Shown here: piece by piece, positions 17,804-26,359 of the stretch
Layout: every line of letters begins with the position of its first letter
How positions within the stretch are numbered: position 1 is the stretch's first letter
NCBI GenBank assembly: GCA_016191785.1
Contig: JACPVJ010000184.1
Coordinates: 248,001 to 312,000, forward strand
Direction of reading: 5' to 3'
From: Myxococcales bacterium
Lineage (GTDB): Bacteria > Myxococcota_A > Polyangia > Polyangiales > Polyangiaceae
DNA: 64,000 nt
The notes under the pieces: generated by a model
Told to the model about the DNA's origin: nothing
Seen by the model: only the letters and a program-made list of their open reading frames with translations
Database searches by the model: none
Made by a program: the position numbers and the translations under genes

Positions 17804-17820
17804 GCTACGAGGACGTCGAC

Positions 17821-18333
17821 ATGAGCGAAGACGCCGATGAAGGCACGGTCAGCCCGGCGCCGGCACCCAAGAAGAAGAGCAGCCTCGGCATCATCATCGG
17901 TGTCGTGGTGGCCGCGGCGGCCGCTGGCGGCGGCGCGTTCTTCGGTCCGCGGTTTCTCTCGCCGGGGGCGGCACCGAAGCACGGTGCGGAGGCAGAGGAA
18001 GAAGAGGAGACGTCCGGCGGCGGACATGGCGCGGCCAGCACCGTCGCCTTCCAGCCCATCGTCGTCGACGTGCGTGGTGGGGACGACGTGCATCACCTCA
18101 AGGTGGTGCTCACCTTCGAGCTGGCAGCAGGCACGAAGCCCGAGGACTTCGAGAAGTTCTCGCCTCGTGGTCGCGAGGCCGCCATCGTCTACCTGCGGAG
18201 CAAGAGCTTCGACGACGTCACCAGCCCCGAGAAGTTCCCTGAGCTCTCGGCCGAGCTGACCGAGAAGGTGCTCCTGGCCGTCGGTAAGAAGCGCGTCAAG
18301 CGCATGATGATCACCGACTTCGTGACGCAATGA
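17821..18333 (+). CDS. fliL: FliL, stator-associated membrane protein
   Basis: A 170-residue protein: short cytoplasmic N-terminus, one membrane segment (SLGIIIGVVVAAAAAGGGAF), a Glu-rich linker and the FliL periplasmic domain (VDVRGGDDVHHLKVVLTFEL, then REAAIVYLRSKSFDDV). FliL rings surround the stator and support torque. Starts the fliLMNOPQR-flhB run; its stop overlaps fliM as ATGA. Confidence 0.92.
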   Translation: MSEDADEGTVSPAPAPKKKSSLGIIIGVVVAAAAAGGGAFFGPRFLSPGAAPKHGAEAEEEEETSGGGHGAASTVAFQPIVVDVRGGDDVHHLKVVLTFELAAGTKPEDFEKFSPRGREAAIVYLRSKSFDDVTSPEKFPELSAELTEKVLLAVGKKRVKRMMITDFVTQ

Positions 18334-19253
18334 CTGCCGCGGCGCGCGCTTCCATCGATGCCATTGCCATGGCCCCCGCGCGTCGAAGCGAGCGCAGCAG
18401 CCTGCGGCCTCTGGATCTGACTGGACGCGAGCGCCACTTGCGCGGCGCTATGCAGGCCATGTCGCGTGTGGCCACGCGCTTTGCGCGCGCCGCCCGCCGA
18501 ACACTGCCCTTCTTGGTGCGCCGCCGCGCCCACCTGGAGCCCGGCCCGGTGTCGCTGCCGGCGGCGGGGCCCGATCGCGCCGCGGAGACCGGCCCGCGCT
18601 TCTTCGTGCGGCTCGAGGCGCCCGACGGCCCGGCCTGGGGCTTGCTCACCCTCAACTCCGAGGCGCTCTCGCTCTTGCTCGAGTCCGCGCTCGGCGGCGG
18701 GGACGGACAAGCGGCGCCCCTGGGGGCCGAGCTGTCGCTGGCCCAGTCTGCGCTGACCGCGCGCATCGCCCGCTCGTTGGCCCAAGACTTCGCGACGGCG
18801 GTCAGCGCCGAGACTGGACTTCGCCTCCAGGTGGTGGCAGCGCAGGCGGTGGCCTCTGGCGAGGGAGCCGACGCGGTCCAGGTCGACGGCCTCGCGGTCG
18901 AATGTGGATTCGCCGGGCTCAGCGAGAGCGCCGTGGTGATCGTCGCAGTCAGCGCCGAGGCGCTGGAGGCCGCAGCCCGCGAGCAGGCGGTGGAAGATGC
19001 TCCCGCTGCGGCCGACCCCCGGATGGCCGAGGCCATCCACGAAGTGCCGGTCACCTTGGTGGCCGAGCTCGGAGTGGTGACCCTCGACCTCCGGCAGGTG
19101 CTCTCGTTCACTGTCGGGCAGGTCATCCGCCTCCCGACCGCCGTCGACGACCCGGTCACGCTCCGCGTCGCCGGCCTGGAGAAGTTCACGGCGGCCCCGG
19201 TGGTCTCCCGAGGGCAGCTGGCAGTCCAGATCCGCGGTCGGCACGAAGAATGA
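18330..19253 (+). CDS. fliM: FliM, motor switch protein, with a divergent N-terminus
   Basis: A 307-residue protein. The middle domain (residues ~90-215, with LLLESALGGGDGQAAPLGAE) is CheC/FliM-like. The C-terminus is a SpoA/FliN-like domain (EVPVTLVAELGVVTLDLRQV). The usual N-terminal CheY-P binding peptide (LSQxEIDALL) is not present; the nearest resemblance is ASIDAIAMA at residues 7-15. An Arg-rich segment ~60-75 follows. Gene order fliL-fliM-fliN makes the identity secure; the switch-input peptide is what is unusual. Confidence 0.85.
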   Translation: MTAAARASIDAIAMAPARRSERSSLRPLDLTGRERHLRGAMQAMSRVATRFARAARRTLPFLVRRRAHLEPGPVSLPAAGPDRAAETGPRFFVRLEAPDGPAWGLLTLNSEALSLLLESALGGGDGQAAPLGAELSLAQSALTARIARSLAQDFATAVSAETGLRLQVVAAQAVASGEGADAVQVDGLAVECGFAGLSESAVVIVAVSAEALEAAAREQAVEDAPAAADPRMAEAIHEVPVTLVAELGVVTLDLRQVLSFTVGQVIRLPTAVDDPVTLRVAGLEKFTAAPVVSRGQLAVQIRGRHEE

Positions 19254-19266
19254 ATGGGAGCGGTAC

Positions 19267-19653
19267 ATGAGCGAAGCGCAGAAGTCCCATGCCCCCGGAT
19301 TCGCGACCGTCGGGGGCGACTCGCCGCCCGCCGTCACCCCCCTCTCGGCGCCCCCCGTGAGCCCGGCGCCGGCCCCTCCGGTCTCGAGCCTCGACTCCAT
19401 CGGCTTCGTGATGGACGTTCCCGTCGAGGTCACGGTCGAGCTCGGCCGCCGCAGCACGAAGATCGGCGAGATCTTGCGGCTGGGTCCCGGCTCCGTGCTC
19501 GAGCTCGACAAGGTCAACGGCGAGCCCTTGGACATCTACGTCAACAACCGACTGATCGCCCAGGGCGAGGCGGTGGTGGTGGGTGAGCGCTACGGTGTTC
19601 GGCTGACCGAGGTGCTGGTCGGCGACGAGACGCGGAGAGGCGGTGGCGGGTGA
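19267..19653 (+). CDS. fliN: FliN, motor switch protein
   Basis: A 128-residue protein. A Pro/Ala-rich N-terminus precedes a complete FliN/SpoA domain: FVMDVPVEVTVELGRRSTKI, then GEILRLGPGSVLELDKV, then EPLDIYVNNRLIAQGEAVVV. It forms the base of the C-ring and a docking site for FliH. Its stop overlaps the fliO GTG. Confidence 0.96.
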   Translation: MSEAQKSHAPGFATVGGDSPPAVTPLSAPPVSPAPAPPVSSLDSIGFVMDVPVEVTVELGRRSTKIGEILRLGPGSVLELDKVNGEPLDIYVNNRLIAQGEAVVVGERYGVRLTEVLVGDETRRGGGG

Positions 19654-20306
19654 AGGCCTGGGTGGTGGTCGCGGCGCTCTTGCTCGCCCTGCCGTCCCCC
19701 GCGGCCGCCCAGGCCGCCGACGCGCCGGACGCCTCGGAAGCGCCGCGTGCTTGGCTGTCGCAACGCGGCCAGGCGCCCCTCGGTAGCGATCGCGCAGGGG
19801 GCTCGCCGAGCGGGGCCCGCGCCCTCTTCGGGCTGGTCGCGATGGCGGCGCTGGCCGGCGGTGTGATGTTCTGGCGCAAGAAGCGCGACCGGGCAGTGAA
19901 GACCCAGCAAGCGGGGCTGATGCTCGAGGTGCTGGCGTCCACGCGGCTCGGCCCCAAGGCCCAGGCCGTGGTCGCGCGGGTGGGCAAGAAGGTCGTGCTC
20001 CTAGGGGTGACCGAGCAGAGCGTGCAGAAGCTCGCGTGGCTCGACGGTCGCAAGCTGGCCCCGGCTCCCAGCGTCGCGGTCGCACTCGCCCCGCAGGTCG
20101 AGCCCGAGCCCGCTCAACCGGGCTTTGCCCAGGTGATTCGTGACGTGCTCGGCCGCACGCCGCCGGCCCGTCCCCCGGCCGACCCGGCGGTGGTGCTCGC
20201 CGAGGAGACCCGCGACGTCTACCAGCCGAGCGCCGAGCGCCGGCCGGCGCGCATCGAGACCCAGGCGGCGGGCCTGATCGCCCGGCTGCGGGAGCTCGAG
20301 CGATGA
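19650..20306 (+). CDS. fliO: FliO, export gate assembly protein
   Basis: A 218-residue protein with an N-terminal signal/anchor and a membrane segment at residues ~58-75 (ALFGLVAMAALAGGVMFWRK) followed by the short FliO domain (GLMLEVLASTRLGPKAQAVV, then VGKKVVLLGVTEQSVQKL). The last ~90 residues are Pro-rich. FliO helps build the FliPQR core in the inner membrane. GTG start overlapping fliN. Confidence 0.88.
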   Translation: MKAWVVVAALLLALPSPAAAQAADAPDASEAPRAWLSQRGQAPLGSDRAGGSPSGARALFGLVAMAALAGGVMFWRKKRDRAVKTQQAGLMLEVLASTRLGPKAQAVVARVGKKVVLLGVTEQSVQKLAWLDGRKLAPAPSVAVALAPQVEPEPAQPGFAQVIRDVLGRTPPARPPADPAVVLAEETRDVYQPSAERRPARIETQAAGLIARLRELER

Positions 20307-20968
20307 ACCCGACGGCCGTCGTCGATCAGACCTTCGGCAACGGCTCGCTCACGCCGTCGCTGAAGGTCCTGCTCGTTCTCACCGTGCTGGCGCTCTTGCC
20401 AGCCATCATCCTGACCATGACCAGCTTCGTCAGGACCGTCGTGGTCCTGTCGTTCGTGCGTCAAGGCGTCGGCACTCAGGTGCCCCCCAACCAGGTGGTG
20501 ATCGGCCTAGCCCTGTTCCTCACGCTGTTCACCATGGCGCCGGTCGTCGACAGCATGAAGGTCGCTGCCTACGACCCCTACATGCGGGGCGAGGTCACCG
20601 ACATGCAGGCCCTCGAGCTGGCCTCGGTGCCGCTGAAGAAGTTCATGCTCCGGGAGACCCGCGAGGCCGACCTGCGCATGTTCTACTCGGTGACCAAGAC
20701 GCCCCTGCCGGCCACCCCCGAAGACGTGCCGATGCGCCTCGCGGCCCCGGCGTTCGTGGTCTCGGAGCTGACCACGGCGTTCCAGATGGGCGTGATCATC
20801 CTCTTGCCGTTCCTGGTGGTGGACCTCGCGGTGGCGTCGCTCTTGATGAGCATGGGTATGATGATGGTCCCGCCGACCACCCTCAGCTTGCCCATCAAGC
20901 TCTTGCTGTTCGTCCTGGTCGATGGGTGGAGCCTGGTGGCAGGCTCTCTGATGAGGAGCTTCTGGTGA
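20303..20968 (+). CDS. fliP: FliP, export gate core
   Basis: A 221-residue inner-membrane protein with four membrane segments and family motifs LLVLTVLALLPAIILTMTSF, RTVVVLSFVRQGVGTQ, PPNQVVIGLALFLTLF and MGMMMVPPTTLSLPIKLLLF. It lacks the long cleavable signal of enteric FliP. Five copies form the export pore with FliQ and FliR. Confidence 0.97.
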   Translation: MNPTAVVDQTFGNGSLTPSLKVLLVLTVLALLPAIILTMTSFVRTVVVLSFVRQGVGTQVPPNQVVIGLALFLTLFTMAPVVDSMKVAAYDPYMRGEVTDMQALELASVPLKKFMLRETREADLRMFYSVTKTPLPATPEDVPMRLAAPAFVVSELTTAFQMGVIILLPFLVVDLAVASLLMSMGMMMVPPTTLSLPIKLLLFVLVDGWSLVAGSLMRSFW

Positions 20969-21234
20969 CCACGGACGGCGCGGTCGAGCTCTTGCGTAAC
21001 GCACTGATCGTGGCGGCTCTGGTGGTCGGGCCGATGCTCGCGGTCGCGCTCTTCGTCGGCTTGATCGTCGGCATCTTGCAGGCCGCGACCCAGGTGAACG
21101 AAGCCAGCATCAGCTTCGTGACCAAGCTGATCGCCATCGTGGCAACCTTCGTGGTCCTGGGCTCGTGGACGCTGCGCCAGCTCGTGGACTACTCGACGCG
21201 GACCATCTCTTCCATCGCGGACGTCACGAAGTGA
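20965..21234 (+). CDS. fliQ: FliQ, export gate core
   Basis: An 89-residue protein with two membrane helices; GLIVGILQAATQVNEASISF is the FliQ signature. The GTG at 20965 overlapping the fliP stop is preferred to an ATG at 20926 because it gives the normal 89-residue length and family N-terminus. Confidence 0.95.
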   Translation: MTTDGAVELLRNALIVAALVVGPMLAVALFVGLIVGILQAATQVNEASISFVTKLIAIVATFVVLGSWTLRQLVDYSTRTISSIADVTK

Positions 21235-22010
21235 ATGCCCTCGAGGCGCTGATCCGAGCCGAAGCCGTCTCCTACCTCCTGGAGATTTCGCGCATCTCGG
21301 GCCTGGTGGTGGTCGCCCCGCTCGCCTGGCAGCCGGCGCCGGCGCGCATCCGGGTGGGCCTGGTGCTGGCGCTCGCGGCGGTGGCCCACGGCGTCGGCGC
21401 CGGCAGCGTCCGGGCCGAGCCGTTGCCCGTCGCGCTTGGCGTCGCCTGGGAGCTCGGCGTGGGGATGGCCATGGGCTTCGTCGTCCGGCTCGCCGTCTCG
21501 GTGGCCGAGATGGCCGCGGAGATCATCGCCCCGATGATGGGGCTCGGCGCGGCCCACTTGTTCGACCCCCACGCCGGCAGCGGCACGGTATTGACCTCGC
21601 TCTTCCGCCACTTCGCTATCTTCGTGGCGCTGGTGGTGGGCGTGCACCGGGTGGTGCTGGGCGCGCTGATCGAGAGCTTCCGGGTCCTGCCGGTGGGGAC
21701 CAGCGAGAACGTCGCGCTGGCGACGCCGGTCCTCTTGCGCCTGAGCGCCGACGCGCTGTCCGCCGGCGTGCGCATCGCCATTCCGGTCGTGGTCATCTTG
21801 TTCATGGTCCAGATCGCGCTGGCCTTCATCTCGCGCGCAGCGCCCGCGCTCCAGATCTTCTCGCTGGGTTTCGCCGTCACCCTGGGGGTCGGGTGGCTGT
21901 CGTTGATCATCGTCTCGCCGGACTTGACCATGCGGATCATCGCCGAGCTCAGCCACGTGGGTGAGGGGCTCGAAGGCGTGGTGGCCTCGCTGTCGCCGAG
22001 GGCCCCATGA
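21231..22010 (+). CDS. fliR: FliR, export gate core
   Basis: A 259-residue polytopic protein with about six membrane segments; the RISGLVVVAPLAWQPAPARI start and late ALAFISRAAPALQIFSLGFA segment fit FliR. It completes the FliP5Q4R1 pore. The GTG at 21231 overlapping the fliQ stop is chosen; its stop overlaps flhB as ATGA. Confidence 0.94.
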   Translation: MNALEALIRAEAVSYLLEISRISGLVVVAPLAWQPAPARIRVGLVLALAAVAHGVGAGSVRAEPLPVALGVAWELGVGMAMGFVVRLAVSVAEMAAEIIAPMMGLGAAHLFDPHAGSGTVLTSLFRHFAIFVALVVGVHRVVLGALIESFRVLPVGTSENVALATPVLLRLSADALSAGVRIAIPVVVILFMVQIALAFISRAAPALQIFSLGFAVTLGVGWLSLIIVSPDLTMRIIAELSHVGEGLEGVVASLSPRAP

Positions 22011-23068
22011 GCGAGAGCGAAAACGACAGCGAAAAGACCGAGGAGGCCACACCAGAACGAAGACGGCAGGCGCGCGAAGAAGGCCAATTCCCGCGCGCCC
22101 GAGACACCGGGGCGATGGCCGCGTCGACCGCCGTGCTGGCCCTCTTGGCGCTCACGGGCGTCGAAGTCGCGACCCGCCTGAGGGACCTCGCGACCCACTG
22201 CTTCAGCGAGGTTCACAACCTGCACCAGAACGGCGCGGCCTACGCGGGCGGCTTTGCGGCGCGCACGCTGCTCTGGGTCACGGCGCCTGCGATGCTGGTG
22301 GCGATGGTGGCCGCGACCGCGGCCGGTTTAGCCGAAGCGGGGTGGCACCCGAAGTTCGAGCTGAAGTGGGAGCGATTGGAACCGCTCTCGAAGCTGCAGC
22401 AGCTGGTGTCACCCAAGGCGGCCGCCGCGAACACCGTGCTGGCCCTCGGCCGCGTGGCGGTGGTGGGCGTGGTGGCCTACATGGTCGTCGAAGAGGCCTT
22501 GCCGGGGCTCCTGCAGCTGACGCGCGCGCCGCTGATCGGCGCCGTGGGCAAGCTGGGCGCGGTCGTTTCGCGCCTGGCGATCTGGGCCACCGTGGCCCTC
22601 GCCGCGCTCACCGCTGCCGACTACGGCTACTCGTGGTGGAAACACGAGCGGGATCTCCGGATGTCGCGGGAGGAGATCAAGCAAGAAATGAAGGGTCAGG
22701 AGGGCGATCCGAAGGTCAAGGCCCGGCAGCGCGCTCGGGCTCGCGAGATGCTCCGCCGCGGCATCCGCAAAGAGGTGAAGACCGCCGATGTGATCGTGAC
22801 CAATCCCACGCACGTCGCCGTCGCCATCCGCTACCGGGCCAATGAGGGGGCGCCGGTCGTCGCCGCCAAGGGCTACGACGACGTGGCGATGTTCATCCGC
22901 TCTCTGGCCAAAGAGCACGGGATCCCCATCATCGAGAACAAGCCGCTGGCTCGAGCCCTGGCCGAACAGGTCAAGGCCGGTCGGGCCATCCCGGTCGAGC
23001 TGTACGCAGCGGTGGCCGAGGTGCTGGCCTTCGTCTACCGGCTCCGGAACCGCGGTCTCCGGGCGTAG
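22007..23068 (+). CDS. flhB: FlhB, export specificity switch
   Basis: A 353-residue protein: cytoplasmic start with the EKTEEATPERRRQAREEGQF motif, four membrane segments, and a cytoplasmic domain with the autocleavage motif NPTH at 266-269. FlhB cleavage switches export from rod/hook to filament substrates. The following KGYDDVAMFIRSLAKEHGIP segment is also typical. A sigma-54 promoter for flhA begins six bases after its stop. Confidence 0.97.
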   Translation: MSESENDSEKTEEATPERRRQAREEGQFPRARDTGAMAASTAVLALLALTGVEVATRLRDLATHCFSEVHNLHQNGAAYAGGFAARTLLWVTAPAMLVAMVAATAAGLAEAGWHPKFELKWERLEPLSKLQQLVSPKAAAANTVLALGRVAVVGVVAYMVVEEALPGLLQLTRAPLIGAVGKLGAVVSRLAIWATVALAALTAADYGYSWWKHERDLRMSREEIKQEMKGQEGDPKVKARQRARAREMLRRGIRKEVKTADVIVTNPTHVAVAIRYRANEGAPVVAAKGYDDVAMFIRSLAKEHGIPIIENKPLARALAEQVKAGRAIPVELYAAVAEVLAFVYRLRNRGLRA

Positions 23069-23073
23069 CGTGC

Positions 23074-23089
23074 TGGCACGACTCTCGCA
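23074..23089 (+). promoter_or_regulatory. Sigma-54 promoter of flhA
   Basis: TGGCACGACTCTCGCA has a perfect -24 box, GG-N10-GC spacing and one change in the -12 box. The -12 C is 14 bases before the flhA GTG, the same distance as at flgB. It separates flhA-flhF-fliA from the fliL-flhB run. Confidence 0.75.
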
Positions 23090-23101
23090 CGCCTGTTCAG
23101 C

Positions 23102-25195
23102 GTGACGACCGCCGCCACTGCCGCCGAGACCAAGGGCAGCGCCAGCGAATTGGCACTCCCGCTCGCCATCGTCGGAATCGTCATGATGCTGGTGGTGCCC
23201 GTTCCGCCGGTGGTGGTGGACCTCTTGCTGGCGCTCAGCCTGGCGATATCCATCGGGGTCTTCCTGATCGGGCTGTTCATGGAGCACCCCCTCCAGTTCA
23301 GCTCGTTTCCCGCGGTGGTTCTGGTCGCGACCCTGCTCAGGCTGAGCCTGAACGTGGCCACGACCCGGTTGATCTTGCTCCACGGAAAGGACGGCCACAG
23401 CGCCGCCGGACGGGTGGTCGAGGCCTTCGGGCGAGTGGTGGTGGGGGGTAACGTCGTCGTCGGCCTGATCGTCTTCGTGATCTTGGTGATCATCAACTTC
23501 ATCGTGATCACCAAGGGCGCCGGCCGAGTCGCCGAGGTCGCGGCCCGCTTCGCCCTCGATGGGATGCCCGGCAAGCAGATGGCCATCGACGCCGACATGA
23601 ACGCCGGCGTCATTTCCCCGGAGATCGCCCGGGCTCGTCGTAGAGACATCGAGCGCGAGGCCGACTTCTTCGGCGCCATGGACGGCGCCAGCAAGTTCGT
23701 GAAGGGTGACGCCATCGCGGCCATCCTGATCACGGCCGTCAACCTGATTGGTGGCCTGATGCTCGGGGTGGCCGGTGGCATGTCGCTGGGCGACGCCGCC
23801 GAGACCTTCAGCATCCTGAGCGTCGGCGACGCGCTGGTCTCGCAGGTGCCCGCGCTCCTGATCTCCACCGCGGCGGGCGTGGTCGTCACGCGCTCGCCGA
23901 CCGGCGACCAGCTCGGGCGCATCGTGCAGTCGCAGCTGCTCGGCAGTCGACGGGCCGTTGGCGCCACCGCCGGGATCTTGGCGCTCTTCGCGCTCTTGCC
24001 GGGGATGCCGGCCCTGCCGTTCCTGGCCCTGGCCGGTGGCCTCTACTGGGTCATGAAGCGGCAAGACAAGGCCAAGGCGGCCGCCCGTCCGGAGCCCGGC
24101 CAGACCCCCGAAGGCGCAGCGGGCGCGCCCAAGCCGTCCCCCGGGGAGGACATCGACGCGGCGCTGCCGGTCGACGTGCTCGCCCTCGAGGTGGGCTACG
24201 AGCTGGTCCCGGTCGTCGACCCCAAGATGGGCGGAACGCTGGTGGAGCGGATCTCGGCGCTGCGCAAGCAGCTCGCGCTCGACCTGGGCATCGTCATCCC
24301 GCCCGTGCACATCCGCGACAACCTCGAGCTCTTGCCGGGGGGGTACCGCATCCTCTTGCTCGGGACCGCCGTGGCCACCGGAACGTGCCGCGCCGGCAAG
24401 CTCCTGGCGATGGATCCCAGCGGGTCCGCCGCCGACGTCGACGGCGAGGCCACCACCGACCCGGCGTTCGGGACGCCGGCGCGCTGGATCGCCGCCCGCG
24501 ACCGCGAGCTGGCCGAGGCGCTGGGTTGGACGGTCGTCGACCACACGACCGTCATCGCAACCCACTTTGCAGAGACAGCCCGCCGACACGCCCAAGAGAT
24601 CCTGGGTCGGGCGGAGCTTGCGCACCTCTTCGAGGTCTTCTCGAAGACCACGCCGAAGCTGGTCGAGGACCTGGTACCGAACTTGCTCACGTTCGGGGAA
24701 GTGCAGAAGGTCTTGCGGAATCTGTTGAAGGAGAGCGTCTCGATCCGGGACCTCCGGAGCGTGCTCGAAGCCCTGCACGACCTCGCGCCGGGCACCCGCG
24801 ACACCGAGCAGCTCACCGAGCTCACCCGGCAGCGCCTGTCGCGGCAGATCACCGCGGCCTTCACCGGCCCCGATCGCACGCTCCACACCTTGGTGCTCGA
24901 CAGCAAGGTCGAGGACGTCTTCCGGCGCTCGCTGCGCGAGATCGCCGCCGGCACGGGCGGGGCCCTCGACCCCGAGCAGGCCCGGCAGCTCGGTCTGGCG
25001 CTCGAGGCCGCGACCCAGCGCATGCTGGCGGCCGGCAAGCCCGCGTGCGTGGTCACCAGCCCCGACGTGCGGCGCTACCTGCGCGCCTTCGCCGAGCGAC
25101 GCTGCCCGAGCCTGGCGGTGCTCAGCTTCCGCGAGATCGAGGCCGACGCGACTCTCAAACCGTTCGAAATCGTCAACCTGTCGACCGCAGCATGA
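23102..25195 (+). CDS. flhA: FlhA, export gate ring
   Basis: A 697-residue protein. It has eight predicted membrane segments in the first ~330 residues (LALPLAIVGIVMMLVVPVPP onward), with the conserved FHIPEP-family loop region RAVEVAARFALDGMPGKQMA-like and ARARRRDIEREADFFGAMDG. A cytoplasmic ring domain for substrate and chaperone binding follows (VDVLALEVGYELVPVVDPKM, then VVIATHFAETARRHAQEIL-like). The GTG start has no Shine-Dalgarno and lies just after a sigma-54 promoter; no later start would keep the first helix. Confidence 0.96.
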   Translation: MTTAATAAETKGSASELALPLAIVGIVMMLVVPVPPVVVDLLLALSLAISIGVFLIGLFMEHPLQFSSFPAVVLVATLLRLSLNVATTRLILLHGKDGHSAAGRVVEAFGRVVVGGNVVVGLIVFVILVIINFIVITKGAGRVAEVAARFALDGMPGKQMAIDADMNAGVISPEIARARRRDIEREADFFGAMDGASKFVKGDAIAAILITAVNLIGGLMLGVAGGMSLGDAAETFSILSVGDALVSQVPALLISTAAGVVVTRSPTGDQLGRIVQSQLLGSRRAVGATAGILALFALLPGMPALPFLALAGGLYWVMKRQDKAKAAARPEPGQTPEGAAGAPKPSPGEDIDAALPVDVLALEVGYELVPVVDPKMGGTLVERISALRKQLALDLGIVIPPVHIRDNLELLPGGYRILLLGTAVATGTCRAGKLLAMDPSGSAADVDGEATTDPAFGTPARWIAARDRELAEALGWTVVDHTTVIATHFAETARRHAQEILGRAELAHLFEVFSKTTPKLVEDLVPNLLTFGEVQKVLRNLLKESVSIRDLRSVLEALHDLAPGTRDTEQLTELTRQRLSRQITAAFTGPDRTLHTLVLDSKVEDVFRRSLREIAAGTGGALDPEQARQLGLALEAATQRMLAAGKPACVVTSPDVRRYLRAFAERRCPSLAVLSFREIEADATLKPFEIVNLSTAA

Positions 25196-25207
25196 TGGAG
25201 GCCTGAC

Positions 25208-26359
25208 GTGCAGTCCCAGAGCTTTCGTGGAGCCGACGTGAAGGAAGCGCTCTCGCGCGTGCGGGCGTCGCTCGGTCCAGACGCGCTCATCCAGTCGACT
25301 CGTCAGGTCACGAATGGCCGCGGGGGTGCCCTCGGGCACGCCTGGGTCGAGGTCACGGCGACCGCCCCCGCCGGACGTCACAGCTGGCAGTTCGAGCCGA
25401 ACGGCAAGCCGACCGTCGTCTCGCCGCCTCGGTTCTCCAGCCTGAGGAGCCCGCCCACCGAGCGCGCGCCGCGTCCCGGCATGAGCCGGATGGGCCGAAC
25501 GCCGACCCTGGGGCTCGACGCCTCCGAGCTCGAGCGCGAGCTCTTGACGCTGCGGGCCATGCTCGACGAGCTCAACCAGAGTCGCCCGCCCCGCGAGCGG
25601 GTGATGTCGCTGCTCGCTGCGTTCGGCGTCGAAGGCGCGCTGGCTCGGCAGCTGGCCACCGGCGCCGGGCGCGTGGCGCGGCGCGGCTCCGACGCCTTGC
25701 AGTCCTGGCTCGTCCAGCGGATCGCCGAGCGGGTCACGCTGGCGCCCGACCCGCTCGTCGCGCCCGGCCAGCAGATCATCGTCGCGGTCGGAAACACCGG
25801 CGTCGGCAAGACCACCACCTTGGCCAAGCTGGCCGCACGAGCCCGGCTGGATCTGGGCCGATCGGTCTGTGTGTTCTCGTTCGACACGTACCGGGTCGGG
25901 GCGGTGGAGCAGTGGCAGCGCTACGCCTCGCTGATGGGCATCCCGTTCCATGCGCTCTCGAGCCCCGACGAGCTCAGCCGCAGGCTCTCGGAGCGCAGCG
26001 CCGACATCGTGCTCGTCGACACCACGGGCAAGACCGCCAGCTCGCCGCCCGAAGACTGGCCGCTTGCCGAGAGCCTGGACTCGCTCGCGGGCAGGAACCT
26101 CCACACCCTGCTGGTGATGCCGGCGTGGATGCGCGGCCGCGACGCCGAGCGCACGTGCACGCTCTACCGTGACGCGCGACCGACCGGCGTGGTGGTCAGC
26201 AAGCTCGACGAGACGTGTCAGCCCGGCGGAGTCCTCCACGCGGCCATCCCCAACGCGCTGCCCCTGACGTACTTCTGCAACGGCCCTCGGGTTCCCGAGG
26301 ACATTCACCTCGCGAGCATCGAAGCGCTCGTGAGCGGTAACCCACTGGGATGCTCGTGA
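25208..26359 (+). CDS. flhF: FlhF, SRP-type GTPase
   Basis: A 383-residue protein with an N-terminal region of ~90 residues starting QSFRGADVKEALSRVRASLG, a helical N domain and an NG GTPase domain. P-loop GNTGVGKTTT is at 195-204, then FDTYRVGAVEQWQRYASLMG, DTTGK (usually DTAGR) and SKLDET. FlhF sets flagellum position and number at the pole in other bacteria. Its usual partner FlhG (MinD-like) is not next to it or elsewhere in the window. Overlaps the fliA start. Confidence 0.92.
   Translation: MQSQSFRGADVKEALSRVRASLGPDALIQSTRQVTNGRGGALGHAWVEVTATAPAGRHSWQFEPNGKPTVVSPPRFSSLRSPPTERAPRPGMSRMGRTPTLGLDASELERELLTLRAMLDELNQSRPPRERVMSLLAAFGVEGALARQLATGAGRVARRGSDALQSWLVQRIAERVTLAPDPLVAPGQQIIVAVGNTGVGKTTTLAKLAARARLDLGRSVCVFSFDTYRVGAVEQWQRYASLMGIPFHALSSPDELSRRLSERSADIVLVDTTGKTASSPPEDWPLAESLDSLAGRNLHTLLVMPAWMRGRDAERTCTLYRDARPTGVVVSKLDETCQPGGVLHAAIPNALPLTYFCNGPRVPEDIHLASIEALVSGNPLGCS

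Noticed and set aside
22409-26308. Very long open frame on the minus strand across flhB, flhA and flhF
   Set aside because: It is antisense to three clearly conserved genes and its product is His/Arg/Gly/Gln-rich with no domain, as expected from GC-rich shadow frames.
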